Assembly (NCBI GenBank): GCA_014529385.2
Contig: CM043965.1
Location: 15,558,912-15,622,911 of the forward strand
Direction: 5' to 3'
Source: Adiantum capillus-veneris
Lineage: Eukaryota > Streptophyta > Polypodiopsida > Polypodiales > Pteridaceae
DNA length: 64,000 nucleotides
In this document: positions 22,912 through 33,594 of the stretch, one piece after another
How positions within the stretch are numbered: position 1 is the stretch's first letter
Layout: every line of letters starts with the position of its first letter
Position numbers and translations under genes: made by a program
The notes under the pieces: model-generated
What the model saw: the letters and a program-made list of their open reading frames with translations, nothing else
The model's database searches: none
What the model was told of the DNA's origin: nothing

Positions 22912-23191
22912 GCCTCTTTGTATCCCTTCTCCTCACCTTCTAGGTCAAGACTTTGAGCACTCCTTCGATTTTCGGATCATGACACCACCTGCTAACAACA
23001 TTTTGTATTTCCTACCATGTAGCGTGCCTAAATTCTTCTCCTTGTAATAGAATAAATAGATGTAGTGAAAGCTATAATGTCCAACAACAAATGGCAAAGA
23101 CCTTCGGCTACTCTTCCATTATCAAGCATTATGCATATACTCCATTGGTTAGAAAGTCTTGTTGATAGAGCCATATGCATCTACCTTGGCA
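22608..23191. other. Sequence between element C and the Penelope-like element
   Basis: No gene or transposon domain seen. It contains a (GT)n tract at 22868-22911 and ends in a (CT)n tract that starts at about 23192. TTCTC at 22608-22612 would be the target duplication of element C if its right edge is correct. Confidence 0.4.
22868..22911. repeat. (GT)n microsatellite
   Basis: About 44 bases of GT repeat. Confidence 0.95.
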
Positions 23192-23192
23192 C

Positions 23193-23243
<51 letters not shown>

Positions 23244-23244
23244 A
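23192..23244. repeat. (CT)n(CA)n compound microsatellite
   Basis: About 28 bases of CT followed by about 26 bases of CA, directly before the left long repeat of the Penelope-like element. The right repeat is preceded by (AC)n at 38009-38036. Confidence 0.95.
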
Positions 23245-23435
23245 TGTGTGTGCTCTACTGATGAGACGCTCTGACGAAGGTTGAGATATCAAAATGAAAT
23301 GGCCTTTGACAAAGGCATACAGGCCAATACACATATTATTTTCTATCAATTTTGCCCATACCAGCATTCGCCGTTTCTCTTTGTCTCTCTCTCTCTCTCT
23401 CTCTCTAAAAACACACATCTACACTTGTTGCATAC

Positions 23436-23442
23436 TATATAA
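23436..23442 (+). promoter_or_regulatory. TATA box in the left long repeat
   Basis: TATATAA in the context CATACTATATAAGTACTCC. The right repeat has the same box at 38212-38218. A transcript would start about 30 bases downstream, roughly 370 bases before the ATG at 23841. Confidence 0.5.
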
Positions 23443-23840
23443 GTACTCCTTGTGCTTCTGATTCATGCACACTTTCACCCACATAATCAAACTTCCCCTT
23501 AGGTACTTGCAATTCTTGCAGATGATGATCATCCTTTGCACTGATAAGTGGTTTCAGTGATTGGGTCCTCCCCTCTTTAGCTCAATAATTCTTCTGGCAG
23601 CAAGTTACACTCAATTTCCCTTACCTCAATTTGCTCACTTGGTAACTGGCATTCCATACATCCATTTGTGTACAATTCACAAGTGCTTGTCTCTCCATTA
23701 GTTAGCACTAAGTTCATACTACCTCGGTCAAACTACACACAATCTAGAAAGCCAAAACATCAAAACACAGGCCAAAACTATCATAAGAACACAAGTTCTC
23801 AGTGCCGGTCATTTAGAAGACTTGAAGTACAACTTCACTC

Positions 23841-23891
23841 ATGGCGGACAAACAAACCGCGAATGAAATCATCGGTGCATCCTCCTCTCAG
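23841..23891 (+). CDS. Possible short first exon, unrecognised
   Basis: Seventeen codons from ATG 23841 (MADKQTANEIIGASSSQ) ending in CAG, directly followed by GTGAAAG, a plausible splice donor. The right repeat keeps the start (near 38619) but loses the frame after nine codons. The acceptor and next exon were not found, so this may be chance. Confidence 0.25.
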
Positions 23892-24960
23892 GTGAAAGAT
23901 TTCTATAATATGTTTCTTCCTTCCTTAGGAAACTCGTGTTTTCTTCCTTTAAGGTTTTTTCACTTTAAACTTATTTTTGAGTTTTGTGATACCTTTTTTG
24001 ACATAGAAAACCAAAGTCTTCACTCAGTACGATCTCTAACATGCATAAATTTAGCATTTTAGAGATTTTTATAGTTGCAAGTAATTATCAACAATAACAC
24101 TTGCAGTTTAGAATTTTAGCGACAATTACTTGAAAATAATGAAGAAAGTCAACTTTGAATAGATTGTGGACTATCGTAGTTGTAACAACTTTTTGGTAAT
24201 TCATAATTTAATCAAACTGGCGTATGACTGCATAAAGCTATGGTTAAAGAGTTAGAATTAATTCTTATGTATAGAAATATGATTCTCAAGAAAATAAAGC
24301 ATTAACTGCCTTTACTGTAGTACTTACAATACTCTGGGTTACATTGGATATTAGCTTATTACTATAATCACGAATACTTATAGCTTTCAATTTGCTAAAT
24401 AGTATGCCTCACATTAGGACATTATGGATCCCTTCATTAGCTATAATTGATAGAGCCTATTCTTGCCCTTAATTGGGATATGAAGTAGTCCATAAACAGT
24501 ATTTTGCTTACACATCATTAGAGCATCAACTCTAGCAAACCATGTTCTTATATTGATCTTAGACAAAGATAAATAAAAAATCATCTTTGAACTATTTTTG
24601 AATGCATGGATAAGAGGGACATGGATAACAACTGCTAGGTCCATCCTATACCTACATTCCATGCTTAAAGAAAAATGCTAATGATTTTTTTGTTTGCATG
24701 ATGGCTAGAGGTAAGGATTCCGGCTTCTACTATCTTTGTATTCAAATGTTGTTTGATCAGACTAAGCAAGAAAACATCTACTGATGCCAGTTTACTTTCT
24801 CTTCTTAGATGTTATTAAAACATCAAAATTCTACTTCAAATGTTTTGTTTAAAAAGATGTATGTACTCATTGCTATTTTCCTTTGTCAATTCTCTTTTTG
24901 AATCGTTTGGTTCAAGGTTGTGAATAAGGTATATAAATTAATACTTTAACACACACAAAT

Positions 24961-26439
24961 GGGCACAAGGGCAAAAATTGACTTATTCAATTTAAGACCA
25001 ATAGATTGACAAAGAGACTTACATATTAGAAAGTTTTGTTTTTAACCATGTTTTCTAATAGGAATACATACACACACTCATAATATCCTCGCATCGATTG
25101 GTTTAAAGGTTGCATGTATTACCATTTTAACTTTTTCCTATCTTTTTTCTCAAGTTGCTCACCACTTCAAATACACTACCCAAATACGGATCCTTAATAC
25201 CCCAAAACATCTAGAAGCTGTCAATGAAAAACTTAGACTAGCTCGTGCCAAAATTTACAAACATAACCCTAGGTGTTCTATGATCTAGCCTGTAAATAGA
25301 TACATGCCCTTTCTTGCGAGAGCAGTCAAAAAGAATTAAAAATGTATGGTTGTTCTGCCTACTCTATCTCTAATTTAAGTTGATATTTCTATTTTTAGAA
25401 TGACTCCTTTGTCCTTGGGATGGAATTGCCTATCGAGCTCACTTCTTCTAAAGCATTATTGTTTCCTAACAAAGTTGCAGAATTTCACTTATCTTTAATA
25501 GGTTCTTGGATTGGAAGACAAACTTGTAATTTGGTTTTAGCATAGGTTGCGTTCATTCACTTCCGCAATATGATGCTGGAAGTTCTAAAAGAGCTAAAAG
25601 AGGATGAACCTAAAACCTTTTTGACATCATATGGCAACTACAAAGGAGTAAAGACTTTGCTTAATCTGCTTAAACCCAATACAGAGGAAGAGTCTACCCC
25701 TTCCCTAAAAAGACCTATTTCCTTAACTAACACTCCTAACTCACTCAGATCCTTTTTGACTCCCTTATTAATTCTAATTTTAACTTTGGTAGAGGAAAGT
25801 TAGAAAGTTATACCAGTAGAGAGAGAGAGCCAAAAATCTTCGTGTAAAACATCTTCTTGATATGTGATTGTAATATTTTCAGGTGATTACCAACTTGGTG
25901 GGCAGGAAGATCCTAAGTTGTAAGAAGGAGGCACAGAACCATATTTTTGTGCATTGCCTTTTTGTTAACAAATTCTAGAATTATACCCACCTAAATCCAT
26001 TTTTATGTTAATACGTCCTACTTAATTTAGTTATGTTTGGCTGGAAGTACACATATACACTAAAAAACTGGTTCTACAATACTGACTTTTTAAGATTTCA
26101 CATCCCTTTTACTTGTAATTGCAGTAATTATATGGAATTTACTTCTCAATTGATAAATTTAGATCACACATTTGTACTTCAAACCTAGATATTTGCATGG
26201 ATAGGAGATTCGTGCTTTGCTTAGAAAAGGTTTAAATCATATTCCCCTTCCCCCGCTTAACCCTCACTTAGCCTTTGCGGCCCTTTTTTATTGTTTAACC
26301 AACTTGGTTTAAAAACTCCAACTGGAGTCAGAGGTAACCCACAACCTCTCTCAACTACTTTTTCACACCTTTCCTACAAAGTTGTAAACTTAAACCCACA
26401 ATGGTTAATATTATACTACTTGGTATACTCTTTATATAC
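24961..26439 (+). other. Stretch upstream of the reverse transcriptase, mostly degenerate
   Basis: Short broken frames on the plus strand include one at about 25190-25290 (TPKHLEAVNEKLRLARAKIY) and one at 25570-25803 with no known domain. A Cys/His pattern (CKKEAQNHIFVHC) is at about 25915-25955 and resembles the zinc motif at the end of plant LINEs. It may be the decayed N-terminal part of the Penelope-like protein. I cannot assign a domain. Confidence 0.3.
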
Positions 26440-27440
26440 TCACAAAAATTAGAGATCTAGCTTCCAAATTCTTTATTGTGGGACTACACAAAGCTGAAAA
26501 CACACCTACAATTATTTGTAAACAGCTGGTGCACTTGGCAACACTTGAAAGATTGAATGGTGAAGAATTCTCCATCTTTGATCTTAACCCAAATGATATT
26601 GGGAGTCAACTTATAACACAACTTCAAGAACTTGGTTACAATCTTGATAACAAAAAACTTCATGTACTCTTTCCCACGTACAAAGCACATAAACATAAAT
26701 TTAGATGGATCTCAGATGCCTCAAATGGAATTCATGCAAAAATTATAGACTGAATCACTAAATGTCTTAATTTAGTCCTAACAAAACTTGAACACCACTG
26801 TGCTACTAAACAAAAAACCACTCGCGAGTTTCTTGGGAGCGATTACAATCCTTTTTGGATAGTTAAGAATAGTATTGATCTTTTCTTAAATCTCCTAGAA
26901 CAAATTACACTAATTTATATGGCTGACATTACACCCTGCTATGAGAATATTCCCATTTTTGGAGAAAATGGTTTATTCTCGGTGTTAGAAGAACCAATTG
27001 ATCTTGCATTTAAAAATAAAGCAAAAAAACATTACTTTTCTATTTCCCTCATTAAGGAACCAACATGGGTTAAAAAATACATGCATGTCGTCCCTTACCA
27101 CTTTAACCAAATAGACCTAATAATTCACCTCCATTGGCTTCTCAACAATAGCTTTATCCAGCTTGGAAAAAACTGTTTCAAACAACAAAAAGGAATTCCT
27201 ATGGATTCTCTTGTTCACCAATCCTATGTAATCTATACATGGCCTACTTTGAATACAAGTGGTATATCAGACAATTACATAACTCTGAAACACACAAAAA
27301 ACTAACACAATTCATACACACTACAAGATATATGGGTAATATTCTTAGCTTAAAAAATGGTCTTTTCAAAGAGAAATTAATGGACATTTATCCCCTTGAT
27401 GTGCTAAAAATTGAAGATAGACTCCAATATTTTAATTAAT
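26440..27440 (+). pseudogene. Penelope-like reverse transcriptase, broken
   Basis: Read in one frame from about 26478, with TGA at 26751-26753, to about 27240, then in another frame to 27439. Recognisable blocks in order: FPTYKAHKHKFRWISDASNG (about 26670; the K-x-HK..R-W/P-I motif typical of Penelope-type enzymes), ADITPCYENIPI (about 26920; carries the first catalytic Asp), NNSFIQLG..QQKGIPM (about 27150; the Q..GIPMG motif with G changed) and TRYMGNI (about 27328; in place of the Y-x-D-D catalytic box). Both aspartates of that box are replaced, so even without the stop and frameshift the enzyme would be dead. Similarity to telomerase-type enzymes is expected for this family. Confidence 0.55.
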
Positions 27441-27991
27441 GGTGAGTTTTTTACGACTAGTACAACTTACCTTACAATAAAAATCATGTTACTTGAACCT
27501 TATACACGAGACTTTACAACAAGATACAATTGGAAAAGGGATAAATTTCAGTTTACTACTCAAAGTTTTTTTTGGAAAAAAAACGAGTTGTCATGTGAAA
27601 TCCGGGTAAAAAAACTTATGCCTTAACAAAACCGGATATGTTACACATAGTGTAAAATATTATAGTATCACTAGCAAAAACCTCAAAATTGTAATCTATC
27701 AAAGAAAATTTCATATTTTACAAAGGTATCTTTACCTTAGAGATGAATGATCTAAAAAAAAAGGGGTTTTAAAAAAAAGTTTTTTTACGTTGTCGAGAAA
27801 TTTGCGGTCTTGCCAGGAAAGCACCGGGCTTATGGCTGTGAGAGTTTGTGAGAGAACTCAACAAAAACTATATGAAGGAGTTAAACCATAGATGTCATGA
27901 AGACTAGGGTTTGGAAAGAAGTGCAATAAAAAAAGACTCACTCTTTCTCTCTTGCATTCACACACACAAAGAAAGAACGCAAAAGAGAATG

Positions 27992-28204
27992 TCAAAACAA
28001 TACGAAGATGAAAACATCAAGGCTATGGTCATATCGTATCATGGGTAATATGAAAGGGTTAATGGATGAGTTAATGGCATTCAATCTTGGCTGACCAAAT
28101 AGACTACGAATTGTTCTTTGGAACTGTAGTTTTGTGCTTACCATAATATATATATTTTGTCTAGTGATTGGGATTAATTGTGTGTACAAATCCTCTTGGT
28201 TCAT
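27992..28204 (-). CDS. Leader ORF D2, 70 residues, unrecognised family (left LTR copy)
   Basis: A 70-residue frame on the strand of element D. Its ATG overlaps the stop of the preceding ORF by ATGA (28201-28204), an arrangement suited to termination-reinitiation. It aligns with D1 (28201-28419) and with the E leader ORF (60868-61086) from end to end after a two-residue offset. Shared positions include K25, F28-Q29, R40, P50, P54, D63-V64 and L69. It has no Cys pairs, no signal peptide and one predicted hydrophobic end. I do not recognise the family. An identical copy is at 36024-36236. Confidence 0.5.
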   Translation of the reverse strand: MNQEDLYTQLIPITRQNIYIMVSTKLQFQRTIRSLFGQPRLNAINSSINPFILPMIRYDHSLDVFIFVLF

Positions 28205-28419
28205 AGCAAGATAACTACGCTTACATCAAAAGAAAAATTATAGTCTATGAGAGGTAGTATGATGGGATCCGGTGATAGAAGTATTTCATTGAGCCTTTCA
28301 GGGCCGAAGAGAAACACTATACGTTGTTGAAAGTGTATTTTACGGCTAATCCATACGTTAATTCTAATAGATCGTACAGAGTGAAAGCGATAGAAATGAT
28401 CCTCATGTGGGTTATTCAT
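28201..28419 (-). CDS. Leader ORF D1, 72 residues, unrecognised family (left LTR copy)
   Basis: A 72-residue frame starting MNNPHED. A gap-free alignment with the 72-residue E ORF at 60868-61086 gives 20 identities (among them R16, I20, V22, K27, H29, Q31, E41, R42, E45, S49, P52, P56, L57, N61, F64, V66, L71), and most other C-terminal positions keep hydrophobic character. The upstream 65-residue frame (28420-28617) is in the same phase and ends in TAG directly before this ATG. It lies downstream of the LTR TATA box, so it would be in the 5' leader of the element transcript. Confidence 0.5.
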   Translation of the reverse strand: MNNPHEDHFYRFHSVRSIRINVWISRKIHFQQRIVFLFGPERLNEILLSPDPIILPLIDYNFSFDVSVVILL

Positions 28420-28607
28420 CTAGGATAGTATGTGAGAAATGTAGATATGAGAGAAGTGAAGAGATGAGAAGTTTCCCTCCCAAGCCCTATTCTTGCCCGT
28501 AGGCAATAAGGATACTGCGGGGAGAGATGTACCTGTAGCAAGAGAACCTAGAGAGGATGAATTACTAAGAATGAGAGAGATAGGTTTGGTTAAGGAGATG
28601 AGATTAG

Positions 28608-28617
<10 letters not shown>
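28420..28617 (-). CDS. Small open frame upstream of D1 (left LTR copy), doubtful
   Basis: 65 residues, Ser/Leu-rich, starting [12 protein letters not shown] at the edge of the AT microsatellite. In phase with D1 and separated from it by one TAG. The same frame is at 36452-36649. No homologue in element E, so it may be chance or a 5' extension of D1. Confidence 0.25.

Positions 28618-28639
<22 letters not shown>
28616..28639. repeat. (AT)n microsatellite, short allele in the left D LTR
   Basis: About 24 bases of AT. The matching tract in the other LTR (36652-36755) is about 104 bases. Confidence 0.95.
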
Positions 28640-28980
28640 GTTGGATTAGAGATGAAAATGAAAACAACAAGAAATCAAGAAAACATCAATGTAGAACACA
28701 TCTTACTTGAAACCCTTCGGCACCATTATTGATGGGAGAGAGAAGAAGAGTGGATAATTCCACTTTGATTGATACACCAAGTGCAAGACCTTCTTTGATT
28801 AGAGTTGATCTTCCAAGGTTAGCTTGTTGCAAGAATGGCTAGTCTCCCTCTAGGTGAAAGTGTAGGCTTGGGCTTATGTTAATGGCTAAGTACAATTAGG
28901 CATTACTACTCACTCCCTCGAGAATTCCTCTCATCAATGGCTTGAATTCTTGAGTTCCTTCCAAGGAAGAAGAGGTCCCC

Positions 28981-28987
28981 TTTTATA
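28981..28987 (-). promoter_or_regulatory. TATA box of the left D LTR
   Basis: Minus strand CACCTATAAAAGGGGACC. The same box is in the right LTR at 37097-37103, where it would drive the element. Transcription would start about 30 bases further on, placing the three small ORFs in the leader. Confidence 0.55.
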
Positions 28988-29812
28988 GGTGAAGGGAACC
29001 CCCAAGGGTTTACACAAGAAGAGAGGAGCCAGTGTGAACAGGAATTGGAAAAGTTGAAAATGAGCTGTCCTTGCATGATGTGGGCAGACTGGGGTCCAGT
29101 ATTTTGATCATATATCCTCAACCGTGGCTCCAAATAAAAAAGTAAATATATGGGCAAAAACTTCAGCTCATTAGCTACGATTTTTATTTTAAAATCGTTT
29201 TCCAATTCGGATTGGAACCTTGTGTAAAAAATTCATCAAAATAGGGTCCATTTATGGCAGCAAAAGTCTTCATGTGGTCTCCTTAGCCTAGACTTTCATT
29301 TAATTCCAAAGGACACCTCATGCCATATGAAAGCATGACATTTCTCCTTGACAAATTTTTGTAATCATGCTTGCAATAATGCATTAAAATAAGTGTATCT
29401 TTGAAATCATGCCACCTAGTGTCCCACTAGGATTTGATTCTCTCCTAGTAGCTATTTAAAAAGAAATATAAGAAAAGTATAAAAAATACGTAGAATATAT
29501 ATATATTGGAGTTTACCCTAGATATAGGATCTAGCTAGGGTGTGAGATGATAATGAAATAGTAGAAATAAAGAAATAATGCTTTTTGCCCCAAGTTAAAG
29601 AGGCGGAACTATTGATGCTTTTCCCATAGTATTTTCTGATGGTAAAGTAAGGATAGTTTACCCTTGAGAAAAATAAAAGGATGAGATAGAAGGCTTATTA
29701 TTATACTTAAATATGCATATGTACACTATAGGAAATATAATTATGTATCTAAAAAAATACAAGATAGATCTTGTAGCATGCGTTCCCACTATGTACGTGT
29801 CACAGCACGACA

Positions 29813-29824
29813 TCCACCCCCTCT
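29813..29824 (-). other. Polypurine tract of element D
   Basis: On the minus strand AGAGGGGGTGGA immediately before the LTR start TGTCGTG. It is the expected plus-strand primer and confirms the orientation. Confidence 0.85.
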
Positions 29825-29870
29825 AAACCTGCACATCCTCCGGTATGTGCCACATTGTCTCGTTGTAAGA

Positions 29871-30815
29871 TTAGACCTCTTGTACATCTTCCTTGTCTTC
29901 TTCTTCACTGGATGATTCCAGAGCTTCATGTTCACTTTGATCTTCACCTGTGTTTTTCTCTTCTTCCTTATCAATATCTTCTAGATCATTGTCTCCTCTT
30001 CTCTTAAACATTTTAATCCTTTTTCTTGCAATGGGAATCTTTACTTCTGTACTATCTAGTTGAGACAAGCTGTAAGTAGCATTTTCATGCACATGCTTTA
30101 CAACATACGGTCCAAACCATCTTTTTGAGAACTTACGCATGACTGTGTGCTGGTTATCAAGGCTACTATCATACACTAAAACCCAGTCACCTTTGTCAAT
30201 TGCTTTGCTCCTGAGTCCATGTCGCTTATCAAAATAGTCCTTGTTTTTCAACCTTGCATTTTTGAGTCGTTCTTTTGCAGCTTCATTGTCTCCAGGTTTT
30301 CTCTCTAGCTGCCTTATACGCAGTGCAAGGAGATCTTCCCTACTAAGCCCCTCTTGCCAAGGTAGTACATTCCATGTGGGAATTGTATCCTCAATCGGCA
30401 TCACTGGCTTTTGACCATGCATTAGCTCCGCAGGCATGTAGCCAGTTACTGAGCTATGTGTTGTACGATCAGCCCATAAAGCATATGGTAACAATTTTGG
30501 CCACTCACCAACTCTTCCTTCGCAAGCCTTGGCCAAAGCTTTGATGATAGGAGGATGCCCTCTTTCACTCTTTCCATTGCCTTCAGGGTTGTAAGCTGTA
30601 GTAAGAGAAAGCTTGATCCCTAATCTAGAAAAGAACTCCCTTGCTTCTTCGGCATCCAGTTCACCTCGATCTGCAGTGATTTTTCCCACACAACCATAAC
30701 GGCAAATCACCTCATCAAGAAGGAATTTGCACACAGCTTCTGTGGTCTTAGCTCTTAATGCTCTTCCTTCAATCTGGTTAGTTAGGTCCTCTCGTGCAAG
30801 AACCAAGTATATCAT
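29871..30815 (-). pseudogene. Element D integrase core and C-terminus
   Basis: The frame follows TAG 30819-30821 and is in phase with the RNase H/zinc-domain frame upstream. It contains LVLAREDLTNQIEGRAL, an Asp in ITADRGEL and the Glu in YNPEGNGKSERGH, consistent with an rve-type integrase core. A basic region and an acidic tail rich in Glu (..EEEDKEDVQEV) follow. The first catalytic Asp lies just before the stop (VVDLVTMPLG), so the stop cuts the core domain. Confidence 0.85.
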
Positions 30816-30818
30816 CTG

Positions 30819-31772
30819 CTAGAGTCCTAAAGGCATCGTGACTAGATCCACAACCCATTTATAGTGCATGGCTAGTGGATATGTAGGGTGCAATCCATCA
30901 CGATGTCGAACATTTGAATACATTTGACAAGTTACACATGACTCTACAAACTGAGATACATCTTTATACATACCCTTCCACCAATATTTTTCTTTCAACT
31001 TGGAGAAGGTTGCCCACACACCCCTGTGTCCAGCCCATAGACTCTCATGAAACTCTTGCATGAGCTTTACTTGGGTCTCTTTTTTACATATAACCCGTTG
31101 TGGTGTAGCACCCTTGTGTTTAGGATGCTTCCACAAGTAACCATCCCTTAAAAAGTACCCATATGCTTTCCTGCGTATCCTCTTGAATTCTTGTTCAGAC
31201 CAATCATCCTGTTTTGTTAGAGTACTCAAGTACCTTCCAATAGAAAGCCAATCACCTTCATAAAGATCTTTCAAGAACAATTCAAGTGAATTAGTCATGC
31301 AGACATTGTTACCTTTGACATGAGAGATAGAATAGAATTTTGTGCCTACATCATCTCCCTCATCAATCATTTGTGACTCATCTTCATACCTTGCCCTTGA
31401 TAGCATATCTGCCACTGTATTGTCTTTACCTGCAATGTGCTTAAACTCGGGATTTAAGGACTTAATGTAGGCAATCCACCGCAACATAGCAATGTCTGGT
31501 GTTGAGCAGCTTGTAATCATCCCAAGAAGTGGTAGACAATCTGTTTCTAAAACCACACATGCACCAATTAGGTACTCTTTCCCACTTTTCAAGGCTGTAA
31601 CCATACCCCATAACTCTCTCTTTATCTGTGGATAGTTTCTTTGGCGAGCACTTAGTACCTTTGCTCCAAATCTTACCACATACCTGTGTCCTTCTTTGTC
31701 ATCTTGCCCTAGTGCCCATCCAATCCCTGTAGGACTGGTATCTACTGTCACAATCCAGCCTTTGACACTCAT
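30819..31772 (-). pseudogene. Element D RNase H and integrase zinc domain
   Basis: 318 codons. RNase H begins at VTVDTSPTGIGWALGQD (about residue 10). It has the Glu in QIKRELWGMVTAL, the Asp in LETDCLPLLG and the Asp in GKDNTVADMLSR. After a linker comes the HHCC zinc domain (HESLWAGHRG, then CVTCQMY). It is out of phase with the reverse transcriptase frame, with the shift at about 31770. It ends at TAG 30819-30821. Confidence 0.87.
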
Positions 31773-32805
31773 AGTCTACATTTCTCAAAGTCGTTGCTGA
31801 CTGGAGTAACTCCTTTAGCTTTTTCATGGATTTTACATGTGCTTCTGTCCATTTAAACTTTTGATTCTTTCTAAGCAGCTGATAAAGAGGATCAACTACA
31901 TGTGCATAATGTGGAATCCAAATAACATAGAAGACACATGCTCCCAGAAACCTTCTAACCTCAGTGATGCTAGTGCATGTTTCTTTCATTCTTTGGATGG
32001 CATCTACCTTTGATGGACAAGGTTTCCTACCATATGGCCCGCACACGTGCCCCACAATGAGCACTTCTTTGACACCAAACATAGACTTTTTCCCTGACAA
32101 TGTAAGATTCACTTCTTCCAACCTAGACAAAATTTTATCACAATCATTTATGTGATTTACCACAAACCTGCGACATCCCTTGAGATCCAAAGCTTCATCT
32201 TTGTCACTTTCTTCACATCCTTTGATAGGAAAATCATCAATGAAAGGCATTGTGATTTGAGGAATAAAGTCACGTAAGACCTTATTCATCCCATTCATCA
32301 TATGTGCAACCGAGTTGGTTGCTCCCTGTGGCAAGGTACACATCCTTACCAAACCCAAAGGTGTCTTCATGGTTGTCAAGTCTCTGCTTTTGATTGCAAG
32401 CTTAAATTGATCATACCCTGAGTAGAGATCCCCCATTGAGTAGATTGCCCTCCCTGCAAATGCTTCTGCAAATTCATCCACAATTGGACATGTTCCTACA
32501 TTTCTAATTGTCACCTTGTTCACTGGTTGCATATCTTGGATGAAGCGTAGAGAACCATTCTTCTTTGGAACTGTGAACCACCTGTTTGAGTATGGAGCAC
32601 AAGAAGGCTCCAAGATTCCCATTTTGATTTTCTCATTCAGTAGCTCTACTAACTTTGGCAAATGAGCCTTTGGAACCGGAATAGGCCGCAGATTCCAAGG
32701 CACATGAGGTATTGTGAAAATTACCATAGGAGCTACAATATAAGGATCAACACATCCTATCTCATGTGGCTCAAATGCAAAAGCCTTACCATGCTTTGAA
32801 AGCAT
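31699..32805 (-). pseudogene. Element D reverse transcriptase
   Basis: Starts right after TAA 32806-32808, which is in phase with the upstream frame. It has VPKKNGSLRFIQDMQPVNKV, DLYSGYDQFKLAI, TMKTPLGLVRM..LPQGATNS and the catalytic MPFIDDFPIKG (about residues 186-196). The FIDDFPIKG form of the YxDD box and the surrounding blocks are what I associate with a Ty3/gypsy family common in basidiomycete fungi, rather than with the A/B or Tat types in this window. It runs out of frame near 31770. Confidence 0.87.
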
Positions 32806-33594
32806 TTATTTGAAGCACTTTGTCTCCTCCTGTGTTAGAAACTCCTCGCAACCAATCTGCAACTCTTGAAAGGACTCCTTTGTGAAGGTATGTCCGATCT
32901 TTTTAGGATTCCGCAAACTTGGTTGTAAAGAAGCCTGTTCAATCTTTTCCTTGTTGTTGGGTGGTAAGGGTGAAGCTACTGGTTTCCCCTTCTTTGCTAC
33001 ACTCTTGTATTTAGTTTCAACATGGACTTCTGGGACAACTGTTTGGCTTTCTTTAAAGGCTTCTATTACTTGATACATTTCCATAGAGCAAACTTCCACG
33101 ACTTCATTTTCAAGATGCAAACTAGACCTCATTATAGCATCAAGCTCACCCATAGTATCTACAAAAGAAACTTGTTCACACAAACCCAAAACATTTTCAG
33201 TAGGCTTTAGCAACCCACTCTTTTTCATGCCTATTTGTACATTATGCACATATTGCCTCTCATATCTCTTCAAATCTTCAAGTTTTGTAAAACATACTGA
33301 TCCATTCCTTGTTACCAAGGAGCTCATCAAGAAAGTTTCACCTATTTTTGGATCAAGCGAGACCCTTTTTGTTTCTGTACCACTGCAACCACTTTACAAT
33401 GGTACTTGGCCAAAACCCATCATTTCTCTATGATCATGAAACTCTTTGCTTACCTTTGGTAGAGGATGTTCTCTGAGGTTGTCACGATTTCTTTCATGGT
33501 TTACACAGACTGTGAGAAATTGGACAGCTCGTTTACCATCTTTGCTACGTATTCTAGCATATGCTGAACCATCGTCCATTACCTTTGTTTCCAT
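32806..33594 (-). pseudogene. Element D spacer between protease and reverse transcriptase
   Basis: One frame divided by TAA 33394-33396 and closed by TAA 32806-32808, preceded by TGA 33595-33597. All are in phase with the protease and reverse transcriptase. The first piece (METKVMDDGSAYARIRSKDG) is the end of the protease region. The rest is Lys/Pro-rich with no domain that I know. Confidence 0.75.

Larger units (their letters stand above)
23245..24960 (+). repeat. Left long direct repeat of the Penelope-like element
   Basis: Matches 38041-39645 in the same orientation at roughly 90%, with several small gaps. It starts TGTGCTCTACTGATGAGACG and has a conserved TATA box (23436-23442). It carries a short reading frame starting ATGGCGGACAAACAAACC at 23841. 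The other open frames in it are short and not conserved between the copies. Confidence 0.75.
27791..29812 (-). repeat. Element D 3' LTR (left copy)
   Basis: 2022 bp. On the minus strand it starts TGTCGTGCTGTGACAC and ends at 27791. It carries a TATA box at 28981-28987 and, downstream of it, three small open frames (28420-28617, 28201-28419, 27992-28204). From 27945 to 28888 it differs from the other LTR by one substitution apart from the AT repeat. Confidence 0.93.

Noticed and set aside
23258-23264. Hammerhead ribozyme core: CTGATGA at 23258 and 38053, with GAA further on, as in some Penelope-like elements and retrozymes
   Set aside because: The bases after CTGATGA cannot form a stem II closing next to GAA(A), and the final A is not in the right context. 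It may be a decayed remnant. A covariance search with hammerhead models would decide.
24441-24662. Minus-strand frame of 73 residues, similar to one at 39119-39385
   Set aside because: The similarity only reflects the two copies of the long repeat. No domain is seen and the lengths differ.
29789-29974. Small basic minus-strand frame next to the purine tract of element D
   Set aside because: It overlaps the integrase C-terminus out of frame and crosses the LTR edge. No support as a gene.
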